Assembly: GCA_965198795.1 (NCBI GenBank) | Contig: OZ240674.1 | Location: forward strand, 1,736,001-1,800,000 | DNA length: 64,000 nucleotides | Direction: 5' to 3' | From: G965198795 sp965198795 | GTDB taxonomy: Bacteria > Pseudomonadota > Alphaproteobacteria > Rhodospirillales > Casp-alpha2 | Part shown: positions 33,707 through 41,888 of the stretch, piece after piece | Position numbering within the stretch: the stretch's first letter is position 1 | Layout of the letters: every line of letters begins with the position of its first letter | Made by a program: the position numbers and the translations under genes | Notes under the pieces: model-generated | Database searches by the model: none | Told to the model about the DNA's origin: nothing | Seen by the model: the letters and a program-made list of their open reading frames with translations, nothing else

Positions 33707-35083
33707 TCAGAGCAACGCCGGATCGTGGGGATAGGTGCTGAGCAACTCATAGCCCGTCTCGGTGATCAGGACCTGATCTTCCAGCTTCACCCCTTCCCGG
33801 CCGCCATGACGGCCGACGTAGCTTTCAACGCAAATCACCATGCCGGCCTCGATGACGCCGTCATAGGCCGCGTCCCGGTCCACGGCGTAGCGGATGGACG
33901 GCCATTCGTCGCAAAGCCCGCAGCCGTGATACATGCAGCTGTACCGGTTCGGCATGTACTCATCCGGCAGCGCTTTAGCGATCTCGCCAAGCTCCAAGAA
34001 GCTGCGCCCGGGCTTCAGGAACTCCATATTGTCGTGGATTTGCCCGCGCGCCATATCAAGCATGGCCCGCTGTTCATCCGTGCCGCGGTCAACGCCGGCG
34101 ACCCACGTCCGCGATATATCGACGCAAACGCCGTAGGGGCCCACCAGGTCCGTGTCAAAGGCGACGATATCACCCTTCTCGATCACCCGGGCGGAGCATT
34201 CCTGAAACCAGGGGTTTGTCCGGGGGCCTGACGAAAGCAACCGTGTTTCGATCCATTCCCCGCCCCGCGCGATGTTTTCCGCGTGCAGGATCGACCAAAG
34301 GCGGTTTTCCGTCATGCCGGGTTCCATCTTTTCCCGCATGACCGCCGTCGCCGCCTCACAGGAAATGACGGCGCGGCGCATTTGCCGGATTTCATCCTCG
34401 GATTTGATGGAGCGCGCGTGCTCCATCACTTCCTCGCCGTTATGAATGCTCAGGCCACGCTTCTTGAGGCCCTCCAAGCCTTCCTCTCCGCAATGATCGA
34501 CGGCAAGCCGTTTGTTGCCGCCTCCGTGGCGGAGAACCAGATCGGCGACTTCCTCGGCGAACATTTCCGCCTTTTCCGTGAACCGGTTCCCCGCCTTGAA
34601 GAAAAAGAACGCGCCCTTGGCCGGGCGAATCTCGTCGATGTTGTGGTTGTAGCCGGACAGGTGTTCGCAGTTGAGGTAATCCCAAAGCACCACCGGCCCC
34701 TCGGTGGCGATAAAGGCGAAGCGGGTCGCGTTGTGCATGCACCAAACCTGCATATTAGTGCTGTCGATGGCGTAGCGCGTATTCAATGGATCGAACAGCA
34801 GGACGCCGGCGTAATCGTGTTTCCGAAGCTGTTCCCGGACCCGGGCCAGACGATAATCCCGGACGCCGGCGGCGTCGGGCTCCTCCGTCAGGCCGGCCGC
34901 GCGCCATTCGCTCTCCGCCTCTTCGCCAAATCCGATGACGTACTGATTTAGATTGGCGGCTTTCGCCCTCGACCATTCCTGGATCGCTTCTCCGCCGGCG
35001 TCAAACCCGGGATGCTTAGGCTCGGCGTAAGGAACGATTTTCCGCTGGTGGCGGGCGCTGGGGAAATCGCCTTCGGGGGCCAT
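33707..35083 (-). CDS. M24 metallopeptidase-fold protein, DddP-like
   Basis: A 458-residue M24 protein closely resembling the DMSP lyase DddP group: GVLLFDPLNTRYAIDSTNMQ, WSILHAENIARGGEWIETRL, SGPRTNPWFQEC and C-terminal VKLEDQVLITETGYE are all in the DddP pattern. Six candidate metal ligands are present: three Asp in VAFDTDLVGPYGVCVDIS, His in CMYHGCGLCDEWP, Glu in CVESYVG and Glu in KLEDQV. DddP releases dimethyl sulfide and acrylate from DMSP; several close paralogues do not, so activity is not proven. The ATG has GAGGAG upstream. If it is a lyase, it supports a marine habitat. Confidence 0.78.
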   Translation of the reverse strand: MAPEGDFPSARHQRKIVPYAEPKHPGFDAGGEAIQEWSRAKAANLNQYVIGFGEEAESEWRAAGLTEEPDAAGVRDYRLARVREQLRKHDYAGVLLFDPLNTRYAIDSTNMQVWCMHNATRFAFIATEGPVVLWDYLNCEHLSGYNHNIDEIRPAKGAFFFFKAGNRFTEKAEMFAEEVADLVLRHGGGNKRLAVDHCGEEGLEGLKKRGLSIHNGEEVMEHARSIKSEDEIRQMRRAVISCEAATAVMREKMEPGMTENRLWSILHAENIARGGEWIETRLLSSGPRTNPWFQECSARVIEKGDIVAFDTDLVGPYGVCVDISRTWVAGVDRGTDEQRAMLDMARGQIHDNMEFLKPGRSFLELGEIAKALPDEYMPNRYSCMYHGCGLCDEWPSIRYAVDRDAAYDGVIEAGMVICVESYVGRHGGREGVKLEDQVLITETGYELLSTYPHDPALL

Positions 35084-35467
35084 GACTCGTCTCCTCGAAT
35101 CTTGTTTGGAAAACGATGGCCTGAACGGGAACCGCCGTCTTCCCCGTCAGCGACAGGTAAACGGCGTTTTCAGAGAACTTGGCGTCTTCCCGCCCGCGCG
35201 TTCCCGCCGTGCCGGGTTGCGGCGCGCAGGAAGTCCTTGAAGCGTCCGAACACGCGCCCGGCGTCCCGCGCCCTCGCTTTGTCATTCCCCGCTCTTATTC
35301 CATTATTCCCGTGAAGGCGGGAACCCAGCGCGTCCTTCGCCGCCTCGATCATTGGCCGGAACGCGGGACGCCGCGCTGGACATCTGGACATGATGTTCCA
35401 CGGATTCCGAGGTCGTGACCCCATCCCCCGCCGTTTACGGCTGGAGGACCGGCGCGCTCTCACTCGC
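35084..35467. repeat. intergenic region with dispersed repeat copy R4
   Basis: Around 35280-35400 the segment TTTGTCATTCCCCGC, CCCGTGAAGGCGGGAACCCAG and GGCCGGAACGCGGG recalls the repeat family seen at 5.9, 9.7, 19.6, 44.5 and 54.8 kb, though more diverged. No gene seen. Confidence 0.6.
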
Positions 35468-36424
35468 TCACCTGGGCAGCCCCACGAACGTTCCATCGTT
35501 CCGCTGGGTCACCTCGCGCATCAGAGTCGCGAAGCGGGACGTGGCGTGGTTCGAGAGGAACCCCACGCCGTGCACCCGGGCGAGCCTCCCTCCCGTCACG
35601 CGGTTTGCGTTGAGGCGCTCAAGCGTGGCGATAACGGGATCGTAGGAACCGCCGCTGTAATCGTCGCCGAAGATATAGACCGACATCCTCGTCCGCGGGT
35701 TCGCATAGCGTTTCAACGCGACCTCGAGCCCCTCGACCGGGCTGCTGTTGGAGGCGATGTTCCAGCCCTTCAACAGACCGAGGACGCTCTTTCTCCGCCC
35801 CGGCGTGTCGGGAATCCAGCGGCCCTGGTAGGCGGTCAACAGGTGAACCCCGTTATCATTCAGGACCTGAAACCCCGTCACCTTCGGATGAATCCGGATG
35901 ACGTTCCCGACCTCTTGCATCACCCGTGGCCAGATTTCCCTCATGCTGCCCGATGTGTCGATGATGAAAAGCACGTGGTCGCTGTCCACCGGGATTCCGC
36001 CGACCTCCCCGCCACGCGCCTTGGCCGGATCCTCTGAACGGACCGCGGCCCCGGCGGTTCGCCGGAGTGACGACAACACGGCCGAAAGGCCCTCAATGTC
36101 CTCGCGTTGTTTCGCGCTTCCGGCTTTCTCCCCGGCCAGGCTCTCGGCCGAGCGCGCGCGTTCCGCGTTCGCCGCGTCCAACGCGCGGCGCGTGGCGTCG
36201 AGAGCGTCCCCGGCGGCCTTGACGGCGCCGGCTTTCGCGTCCAGCGACGCTTCCAGATCCAGGACCCGTTCAAGCAACGCGGCCGCCCTATGTTCGTCCC
36301 CGGGCGGCGGACCGGGGTCATGCCTGGAAATCAAAACCAGCAGGACCACCGCGCCAAAACCGCACGAAACGGCATCAAGGAACGACAGATTGAAGACCTC
36401 GGTCTCCCGCCGCCTGGTCCTCAT
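35468..36424 (-). CDS. membrane-anchored von Willebrand A protein, TolR/MotB-like (VWA-2)
   Basis: A 318-residue protein. One N-terminal transmembrane helix (about 13-33) contains FLDAVSCGFGAVVLLVLI, with an Asp at its cytoplasmic edge. A coiled-coil stretch (about 45-125) follows, then a VWA domain with the MIDAS motif DTSGS (156-160) and a C-terminal VYIFGDDYSGGS. The Asp-bearing helix is the layout of TolR/ExbD/MotB stator subunits, and the VWA domain takes the place of an OmpA-like or TolR periplasmic domain. I chose the ATG at 36424 because the frame upstream lies inside the next gene in another frame. It overlaps that gene by 4 bp and is the last gene of the operon. Confidence 0.82.
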   Translation of the reverse strand: MRTRRRETEVFNLSFLDAVSCGFGAVVLLVLISRHDPGPPPGDEHRAAALLERVLDLEASLDAKAGAVKAAGDALDATRRALDAANAERARSAESLAGEKAGSAKQREDIEGLSAVLSSLRRTAGAAVRSEDPAKARGGEVGGIPVDSDHVLFIIDTSGSMREIWPRVMQEVGNVIRIHPKVTGFQVLNDNGVHLLTAYQGRWIPDTPGRRKSVLGLLKGWNIASNSSPVEGLEVALKRYANPRTRMSVYIFGDDYSGGSYDPVIATLERLNANRVTGGRLARVHGVGFLSNHATSRFATLMREVTQRNDGTFVGLPR

Positions 36425-37482
36425 GGCCACGACTCCGCCGGACTGATCAATATCCCGCCGGATCCCGACGCCCATCGCCACATGACAAAGCCCGCCTCCG
36501 GATCCCCTTCCAGCGGCAGAAGGACGATATTCACCTGGGTTCCCTCCAACGGGTTCGTATCGACCGTGTGCCTGAACAGTTTCGCGCGGCATTCGCCGGA
36601 TATGGTCGATCCCCGCCCCCACAAGGCGCTGCAGCCGGAGAACGGATTGAGGCTCTTGTAGCTCGAACTTCCGGCGGTCGGCAGGCCATCGGTGACCAGA
36701 TAGAGATTCGTCGGCGACGCGCTCCTCACAAGACGTAATCCGGCTTGAAGATTGGTCGGTCCGGTTGGAACGACATCCCCCAACCGGGACAGGGCGTCCT
36801 GTAACGCCCCCCGGTCGTTTCCGGCAAGCCATGGCGCGTCGTGAAGCCTCGCGGCCTTGTCGTTGAAATAGCCGACCATTACTTGTGACGAAGGGGGCGC
36901 CCGCGAGACCAGCCACCGGGCCGTTTCCAGGGTTCTTCGCCATTTTGGGCCGGACGCGCGCTGGCTGGGCGGCGCGCTTTTGCGCCGGATGACGTCCAGC
37001 AGCTTTTCATCGGTCATGGACGCGCTGGCGTCGATGAGAATGGCAATTCTCGGCCCTTCAACCTTCAAGCCGATCAGGTGTTGCTCTTCATCGGCCTGCG
37101 GGGCCGGGATGACGTCCGGCGCCTCGGGAATCTCGACGGTCGATATCTCGTTTTCCAGACCGCTTTTGACGTGTTCCAATACCTCCCGCCGGGTCCGAAG
37201 GTCCGCGAGTTGTTCGCGCAGGTTCGCCGCGTCGCCGCGCGCGCTCTCCAACGAACGCTCCAGTTCCGCGTCCGCCGACTGGAGCGCCTCCAATTCCCGG
37301 GTCAGCGCTTGATCCCGCGCCAACAGACGCGCGTGGCCGGCTTCAAGCAAACCAGTCTCGATAACGGGTTTGTCCACATTGTGCTTGACCAGCATGAACA
37401 CGAGAACGACGGCGCCCAGACCGCATGACATGATGTCCAGGAAGGCGAGGCTGACGCCATCGGTTTTGCGCCGGGGTCTCAG
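36421..37482 (-). CDS. membrane-anchored von Willebrand A protein, TolR/MotB-like (VWA-1)
   Basis: Paralogue of the following VWA gene. The N-terminus LRPRRKTDGVSLAFLDIMSC and helix GLGAVVLVFMLV match MRTRRRETEVFNLSFLDAVSC of VWA-2. A coiled coil (about 55-110) and a VWA domain with MIDAS DASAS (starting near residue 151) follow. The only ATG (37431) lies inside the helix and would cut off the matching N-terminus. I therefore propose initiation at the CTG at 37482, which overlaps the TGA of the channel gene (CTGA), or at an adjacent non-AUG codon. An in-frame TAA stands at 37489-37491. With the CTG start the protein is 353 residues. It is likely an ion-channel partner whose VWA domain binds a periplasmic ligand. 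Confidence 0.75.
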   Translation of the reverse strand: MRPRRKTDGVSLAFLDIMSCGLGAVVLVFMLVKHNVDKPVIETGLLEAGHARLLARDQALTRELEALQSADAELERSLESARGDAANLREQLADLRTRREVLEHVKSGLENEISTVEIPEAPDVIPAPQADEEQHLIGLKVEGPRIAILIDASASMTDEKLLDVIRRKSAPPSQRASGPKWRRTLETARWLVSRAPPSSQVMVGYFNDKAARLHDAPWLAGNDRGALQDALSRLGDVVPTGPTNLQAGLRLVRSASPTNLYLVTDGLPTAGSSSYKSLNPFSGCSALWGRGSTISGECRAKLFRHTVDTNPLEGTQVNIVLLPLEGDPEAGFVMWRWASGSGGILISPAESWP

Positions 37483-38237
37483 GATTCTTTATACCCGCTG
37501 ATCCGGTTCAACAGAAAACTCTCGCAGTACTCTTGGGTGTCTACGACCAATCCGTCTTGAAGTCTCTGAAGCTGGTTCAGCAGGAACATGAGAACAATGC
37601 TGATCAGCAAGGCGACAAGCGTCGAATTGAACGCCACCCCCAGACTATCTGTCATTCCGGCGATGTCGCCGGCCAACGCCTCGTCCGCCCGCGACAACGC
37701 CTCGCCGATGCCGCGCACCGTTCCGATAAACCCGATCGAGGGGATGGCCCAGATCAGGTAGCGGATCATGGCGTTTTCGGCCTCCAGCTTCACAGCCAGG
37801 GCCTCAATGCTGCTGTCGATGGCGTCGGACGTGTTCTGAACGTCCTGGGTGATCAGATAGCGTTTCAAACTCGATAACAGCGTCCGTACCAGCGGCGTTT
37901 TCCTAAGACGCTCAGGCAATGTTTCCAGACCGTCCAGCGCGCCTTTCAGGCCGGTCTCCGCCTCGTCCTCATGCTCCAGCAGGTCCACTTTGAACAAGTA
38001 CCGGTCGCGAACGATGGCAAGGCACTTGCTCAAGATCAGATAACCGCCCCACAGCATCAGGATGAGGCAAATTTCCTGTTCCCAGTCCTTCAGAATGACG
38101 ACGGGCACGCGTGGCGCCGTTTGTCCCGCTTGCGCCGCCTGCTCGATCAACGAAGACGCTTCGGGACGGATATAGCCGATGTACGCCATGTGCACGGCGA
38201 GGACCGAGACGACCAACGCGATGGTGTTCTTGACCAT
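37479..38237 (-). CDS. MotA/TolQ/ExbB-family proton channel protein
   Basis: A 252-residue protein with four transmembrane helices (about 5-22, 55-75, 158-176, 201-222). The helix 3-4 region reads AIPSIGFIGTVRGIGEAL...DSLGVAFNSTLVALL, which is the TolQ/ExbB signature (P-x-x-G-x-x-G-T-V-x-G). A long cytoplasmic loop lies between helices 2 and 3. It would form the pentameric core of an ion-driven motor, with the two TM-VWA proteins as its dimeric inner subunits, as ExbD, TolR and MotB are. The gene is between a 47-codon membrane protein and VWA-1. Confidence 0.88.
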   Translation of the reverse strand: MVKNTIALVVSVLAVHMAYIGYIRPEASSLIEQAAQAGQTAPRVPVVILKDWEQEICLILMLWGGYLILSKCLAIVRDRYLFKVDLLEHEDEAETGLKGALDGLETLPERLRKTPLVRTLLSSLKRYLITQDVQNTSDAIDSSIEALAVKLEAENAMIRYLIWAIPSIGFIGTVRGIGEALSRADEALAGDIAGMTDSLGVAFNSTLVALLISIVLMFLLNQLQRLQDGLVVDTQEYCESFLLNRISGYKES

Positions 38238-38254
38238 ATTATCCGTTTCCCCGT

Positions 38255-38398
38255 TCAGATATCCACGGGGAACGCCGCCGGTGAATTCAAACTGATCGTG
38301 CCGGCGGCGACCCCGCCGGCGATCAGGACGGCCATCAAGACCGCCAGTATAATCACTGTTCTCAGGCCCGGCTTCGTCCTGGTTTGACGCTCATTCAT
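38255..38398 (-). CDS. small single-span membrane protein of the envelope operon
   Basis: A 47-residue product beginning MNERQTRTKPGLRT, with one helix (about 14-36, VIILAVLMAVLIAGGVAAG) and a short periplasmic tail (LNSPAAFPVDI). The ATG overlaps the stop of the upstream PEGA/SUMF gene (ATGAATGA), and the channel gene begins 17 bp after its stop, so it sits in the operon without a gap. No known family is recognised. A role as a small accessory subunit of the channel is inference. Confidence 0.6.
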   Translation of the reverse strand: MNERQTRTKPGLRTVIILAVLMAVLIAGGVAAGTISLNSPAAFPVDI

Positions 38399-40406
38399 TT
38401 CCCTTCACCTCCGGATAAAGATACCGGCCCACCCGAAAACCAACGTCCGCCCTCGCGCCTTCCAGTCCGTCGCGATATGACGACCGAAGGGCCGTTCGAG
38501 CGCCCGAGCGGAAGCTGGAACCCTTGATAACATGAATAGGCCCGGAGACCTGTTTCATTGGGTTCGTCTCGACCGTTCCAGGCGCCGGCGGCGCCAAGAC
38601 ATATGCGTCATGCACCCACTCGCTGACGTTGCCGAATAGATCATACAGGCCTGACTTTTCCTTTTTGAAAGACCCGACAGGGGCCGGTCCCTCGAAGCCG
38701 TCATTGTATCGGGGCACATAAACGGCGGCCACGCCGTTCGCCGCCTCGTCGGCGATGTTTCCCGCTTTTTCCGGCACAACGTCCTTGTCTCCCCAGGGAA
38801 AGACGGTCTGTTTCGCGCGTCCGGCCTTACGGGCCAGCCATTCCCATTCCGCCTCCGAAAGCAGGCGGTATCCATTCGAATTCGGATCGAAGCCCGTCAC
38901 TTGGCCGCCGGACACGCGGTAGAAAGGCGGAAGACCGGATTTCCGGCTGAGCCAATTGCAGAAGGCGGCGGCGTCTGGCCAGGAAACGGACCGCACAGGG
39001 AGATTGTCCGATACGCCGTGTTCTTTTCGAAAGGTCTTGAACGCGTCGTTCGTGGTTTCATGCAGGGCCGCATAGAACGCGCGGTCCAGCTTGACCTTGC
39101 GAATGAACTCGTTCGCTCTTTGGCCTTTCTCGCTCCGGGGCGCCCCCATTGAGAAAACCTCCGACGGTCTATACAAACGCATGTCCTGCCCGGCTTGGTT
39201 TGTGTAAACCGGCTTGGCGGCGGCGAGCGCCGCCGCCTTGAGCGTCTTAAGTCCGCCTCGAACCACGACCGTTCGTTTTGGCGAGGGACGAATCTCGCGC
39301 CTGATGGTTTGGTGGCCTGGACGGCGAACCTCGACTTTCAAATCAACCGCCCGGCGGCGTTCGCGCATGAAGCCTTTGCCGATGGAACGCCCATTCACAA
39401 ACACCTCTTCTTCCGCGCCGACCTGGAACTCGACCCAGCCAAGCTCGGGTTCAAGGGTAATCGAGACGCTCCGCCTTTCGCCCGGCGAAAGCGTCACCTT
39501 CGCGCGTTCGCCCCGATATCCTTCTTTCACATATGAAATCCGCTGTTCCCTCTGGGACGGTACTTCCAGCCGCTCGCCCGCAGCGGCCTCTCCGCCGTTG
39601 ATCAGCAACACGCCCCCGGACGGGCGCGTGTTGACGGTCAAAAAGGCGGCGAGAGGCTCAAGCTGGTAGCGCCTCTCCACAACCGGCGCGGCGCGGGAGA
39701 TTTCGACCGTCTCGGAGACCGGGCGGTAGCCGTCCGCCTCAACGCGAATGTCGTGTTTTCCTCCGGCCAATCCCCGATCAAGAGGGGTTTTCCCCAGCAA
39801 GACGTCATCGGCATAAACCGCCGCTTGTATTGTGGCGTCAATCCGAAGACGTCCCTCGATCCGTCGAAGCTCAACCTCTAGGTTTCGGGTCTCGGCCCGG
39901 CCCAGTTCCAGTTTCTGACGAAAGAGATCATGATGAGGATGATCGACCGCCAGTTCATAGACGCCCGGCGCCAATTCCCTTTCAAACCGGGGCCCGGACG
40001 CTTCGACCGTTCCATCTATGAGCCACGAGGTCCCGGGCTCGCCCGGCGTGACGCTCGCTGACAACAAGGCCGGCCGTTCTTGCAATTCCACCTCAACGGC
40101 GCGCCCCGCCTGGTTCTCTGTAATCGTTAGCTCTTTGTCCAGAAAGCCCGGCGCGGACACGATGACGACGGCGGTGTTCGCAAGGCCATAGATGACTCTG
40201 TTCACAGCGACCGCGGCCCCTTGTTTTACGGCGATCCGGCCTGCCGCGTTCGCATCGGCCGGTTTAATCTCGACCTTTGTCCCGTTCGCCACGAGAATCA
40301 CGGAAAATGTCCCCAGGACAACAAGCGCCAGCGCCGCGAGCGAAATCGAAAGCACCATTCGATGGCACCGCTTCGCACTGGCGATCTCGCGTTCAAACTT
40401 TCTCAC
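38391..40406 (-). CDS. membrane-anchored PEGA-repeat protein with formylglycine-enzyme-like (SUMF1) domain
   Basis: A 671-residue protein with one N-terminal transmembrane helix (about 17-42). Several beta-rich PEGA-type repeats follow (for example VLLGKTPLDRGLAGGKHDIRV and IGKGFMRERRRAVDLKV). Residues about 430-665 form a sulfatase-modifying-factor-like domain: VFSMGAP, VRSVSWPDAAAFCNWLS, YRLLSEAEWEWLAR, GLYDLFGNVSEWVHDAY and VIKGSSFRSG...GFRVGRY. The active-site Cys pair of true formylglycine-generating enzyme is absent near KGSSF, so it is probably a structural or lectin-like member. The GTG at 40406 overlaps the end of the upstream gene by 14 bp; the frame is open further upstream inside that gene. 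Confidence 0.82.
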   Translation of the reverse strand: MRKFEREIASAKRCHRMVLSISLAALALVVLGTFSVILVANGTKVEIKPADANAAGRIAVKQGAAVAVNRVIYGLANTAVVIVSAPGFLDKELTITENQAGRAVEVELQERPALLSASVTPGEPGTSWLIDGTVEASGPRFERELAPGVYELAVDHPHHDLFRQKLELGRAETRNLEVELRRIEGRLRIDATIQAAVYADDVLLGKTPLDRGLAGGKHDIRVEADGYRPVSETVEISRAAPVVERRYQLEPLAAFLTVNTRPSGGVLLINGGEAAAGERLEVPSQREQRISYVKEGYRGERAKVTLSPGERRSVSITLEPELGWVEFQVGAEEEVFVNGRSIGKGFMRERRRAVDLKVEVRRPGHQTIRREIRPSPKRTVVVRGGLKTLKAAALAAAKPVYTNQAGQDMRLYRPSEVFSMGAPRSEKGQRANEFIRKVKLDRAFYAALHETTNDAFKTFRKEHGVSDNLPVRSVSWPDAAAFCNWLSRKSGLPPFYRVSGGQVTGFDPNSNGYRLLSEAEWEWLARKAGRAKQTVFPWGDKDVVPEKAGNIADEAANGVAAVYVPRYNDGFEGPAPVGSFKKEKSGLYDLFGNVSEWVHDAYVLAPPAPGTVETNPMKQVSGPIHVIKGSSFRSGARTALRSSYRDGLEGARADVGFRVGRYLYPEVKGNE

Positions 40407-41874
40407 GGCACCGCACCTCGACCACAGTGGACGTTGACTTGGGGGGAACGTCAACCTCCACGGACACCGACTTGTAACCAGGACACCGCCCCTCGAACAC
40501 ATGCCGCCCGGGCCGCAATCTGATAATACGGTCCGCCGTTTTCCCGACGACCCCGACGCCGCGCACCTTGATATAAGTCTTCTGGTCCGATCTTACCCGG
40601 ACGGGCACTTCGGTCGTATACGCCTTTAGGCTGTTCCCAAGCGACTTGGCCTTTTCCGTCAGCCGGGGGCTGTGGACCGAGAGTTCCGCCGCGTCGTCGA
40701 GCAGGCTGCTTACAACGCCCGCTACATTCGCCGAGCCGAGCCGGACCGGGGCGGCCAAATGACGATCCATTAGCCCTTCGATGCGGATGATCCGCGCCGC
40801 GCGCTCGCGGCCTTCCGTGCTCTCCTTACCCCCGCCTAGAAACTCGATCGACCGCGCGTAGAATTTTTCGGCGCCAACCCAATCATCCGCTTCAACCGCC
40901 GCGCGGGCTTTACGCAGGAAAGACAGTCCGGTCAATTCCCGTTCCAGAGACGCCACGCGCGCCTTCAGCTTTTCCGTCACCGCGCGTCCCTTGAAAATCC
41001 GTTCACTCTGTTCGAGACGCCGCCGGGCTGTTCCCGCGTCCCGTTTATCCAGCGCCAAATAGGCTTGGTCTATAAGAGCCGAGAAGTCGAGTTCCTTGAT
41101 TTCCCGCTCTACGGCTTGCAGCCTTTCCGCATGGGATGTCCGGTTGGGCGCGAGTTCCATAAGGGCGCTCAAATGATCCCGCTCGGCCGAAAGATCATTC
41201 TCAACCCGGGCGACGTTGGACGCCTTGATCAGGGACAATTGCTCCGGCAGCGCCTGGATCCGTTCATTCAGCGCCAGTGCGTTCCCATCTTCGGGTCTTA
41301 GCGCCATGGCCCTGGATATGGCTTGTTCCGCCGCCGGGAAATCATCGGACTCAAACGCCCGCCTGGCACGCTCGATCTCGGTCAGGAACGCGGCTTCGAA
41401 CGCTTCAAGTTTCGCCGTGCCCAAGGACAAGGCGGCGGAGGCGATCCCTATCGAAGCGGAATAATCGGAAGCGGTCAGCGCCGATATCGCGTTGTGGTAC
41501 GCGGTTTCGATCTCAGCCGCCGCGCCCGGTGCCCACGCCCGGAAGTTCGGGTTTCGGGCGCCCCCCAGCACTTCCGAGCGGAGCTTCGCAATCAGCGCCT
41601 TCGCCTCCAGCCTTTTCGGATCGTCGAGATTGGGTTCGGCGGATTTCGGGCCGCTCGCGCCAATAGACGCAACGGACGAGTCGGGAACCATGTACTCCGC
41701 CGGTTTCCGTTCCGGAGCGGCCGCTTCGTCAGGTCCAAAGGGCGTCAAATCAATCTTGATGACGCCCAACAAGGCGAGCCCAAGGACAGCCAGCACCCCG
41801 GTAAGCGCCGCGAGCCGTCTCGCCGTCGCTTTGGCCTCCGCCCGGCTCGTTTTCTCGAGCTTGTCAGACAGCAT
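40393..41874 (-). CDS. single-span protein with coiled-coil/TPR-like middle and C-terminal PEGA-like domain
   Basis: A 493-residue protein with an N-terminal cytoplasmic tail, one transmembrane helix (about 21-40, LAALTGVLAVLGLALLGVI), and a mostly helical periplasmic region rich in Ala/Glu/Arg. That region contains TPR-like pairs (FPAAEQAISRAMALRPEDGN; DWVGAEKFYARSIEFL). The C-terminal ~80 residues are beta-rich, and IRLRPGRHVFEGRCPGYKSV matches the PEGA motif (P-G-x-h-x-x-x-x-x-x-G-Y). It follows the lipoprotein gene by 14 bp. It is not recognised as a named family. Confidence 0.75.
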   Translation of the reverse strand: MLSDKLEKTSRAEAKATARRLAALTGVLAVLGLALLGVIKIDLTPFGPDEAAAPERKPAEYMVPDSSVASIGASGPKSAEPNLDDPKRLEAKALIAKLRSEVLGGARNPNFRAWAPGAAAEIETAYHNAISALTASDYSASIGIASAALSLGTAKLEAFEAAFLTEIERARRAFESDDFPAAEQAISRAMALRPEDGNALALNERIQALPEQLSLIKASNVARVENDLSAERDHLSALMELAPNRTSHAERLQAVEREIKELDFSALIDQAYLALDKRDAGTARRRLEQSERIFKGRAVTEKLKARVASLERELTGLSFLRKARAAVEADDWVGAEKFYARSIEFLGGGKESTEGRERAARIIRIEGLMDRHLAAPVRLGSANVAGVVSSLLDDAAELSVHSPRLTEKAKSLGNSLKAYTTEVPVRVRSDQKTYIKVRGVGVVGKTADRIIRLRPGRHVFEGRCPGYKSVSVEVDVPPKSTSTVVEVRCREKV

Positions 41875-41888
41875 TCGTCTGGATTGTC

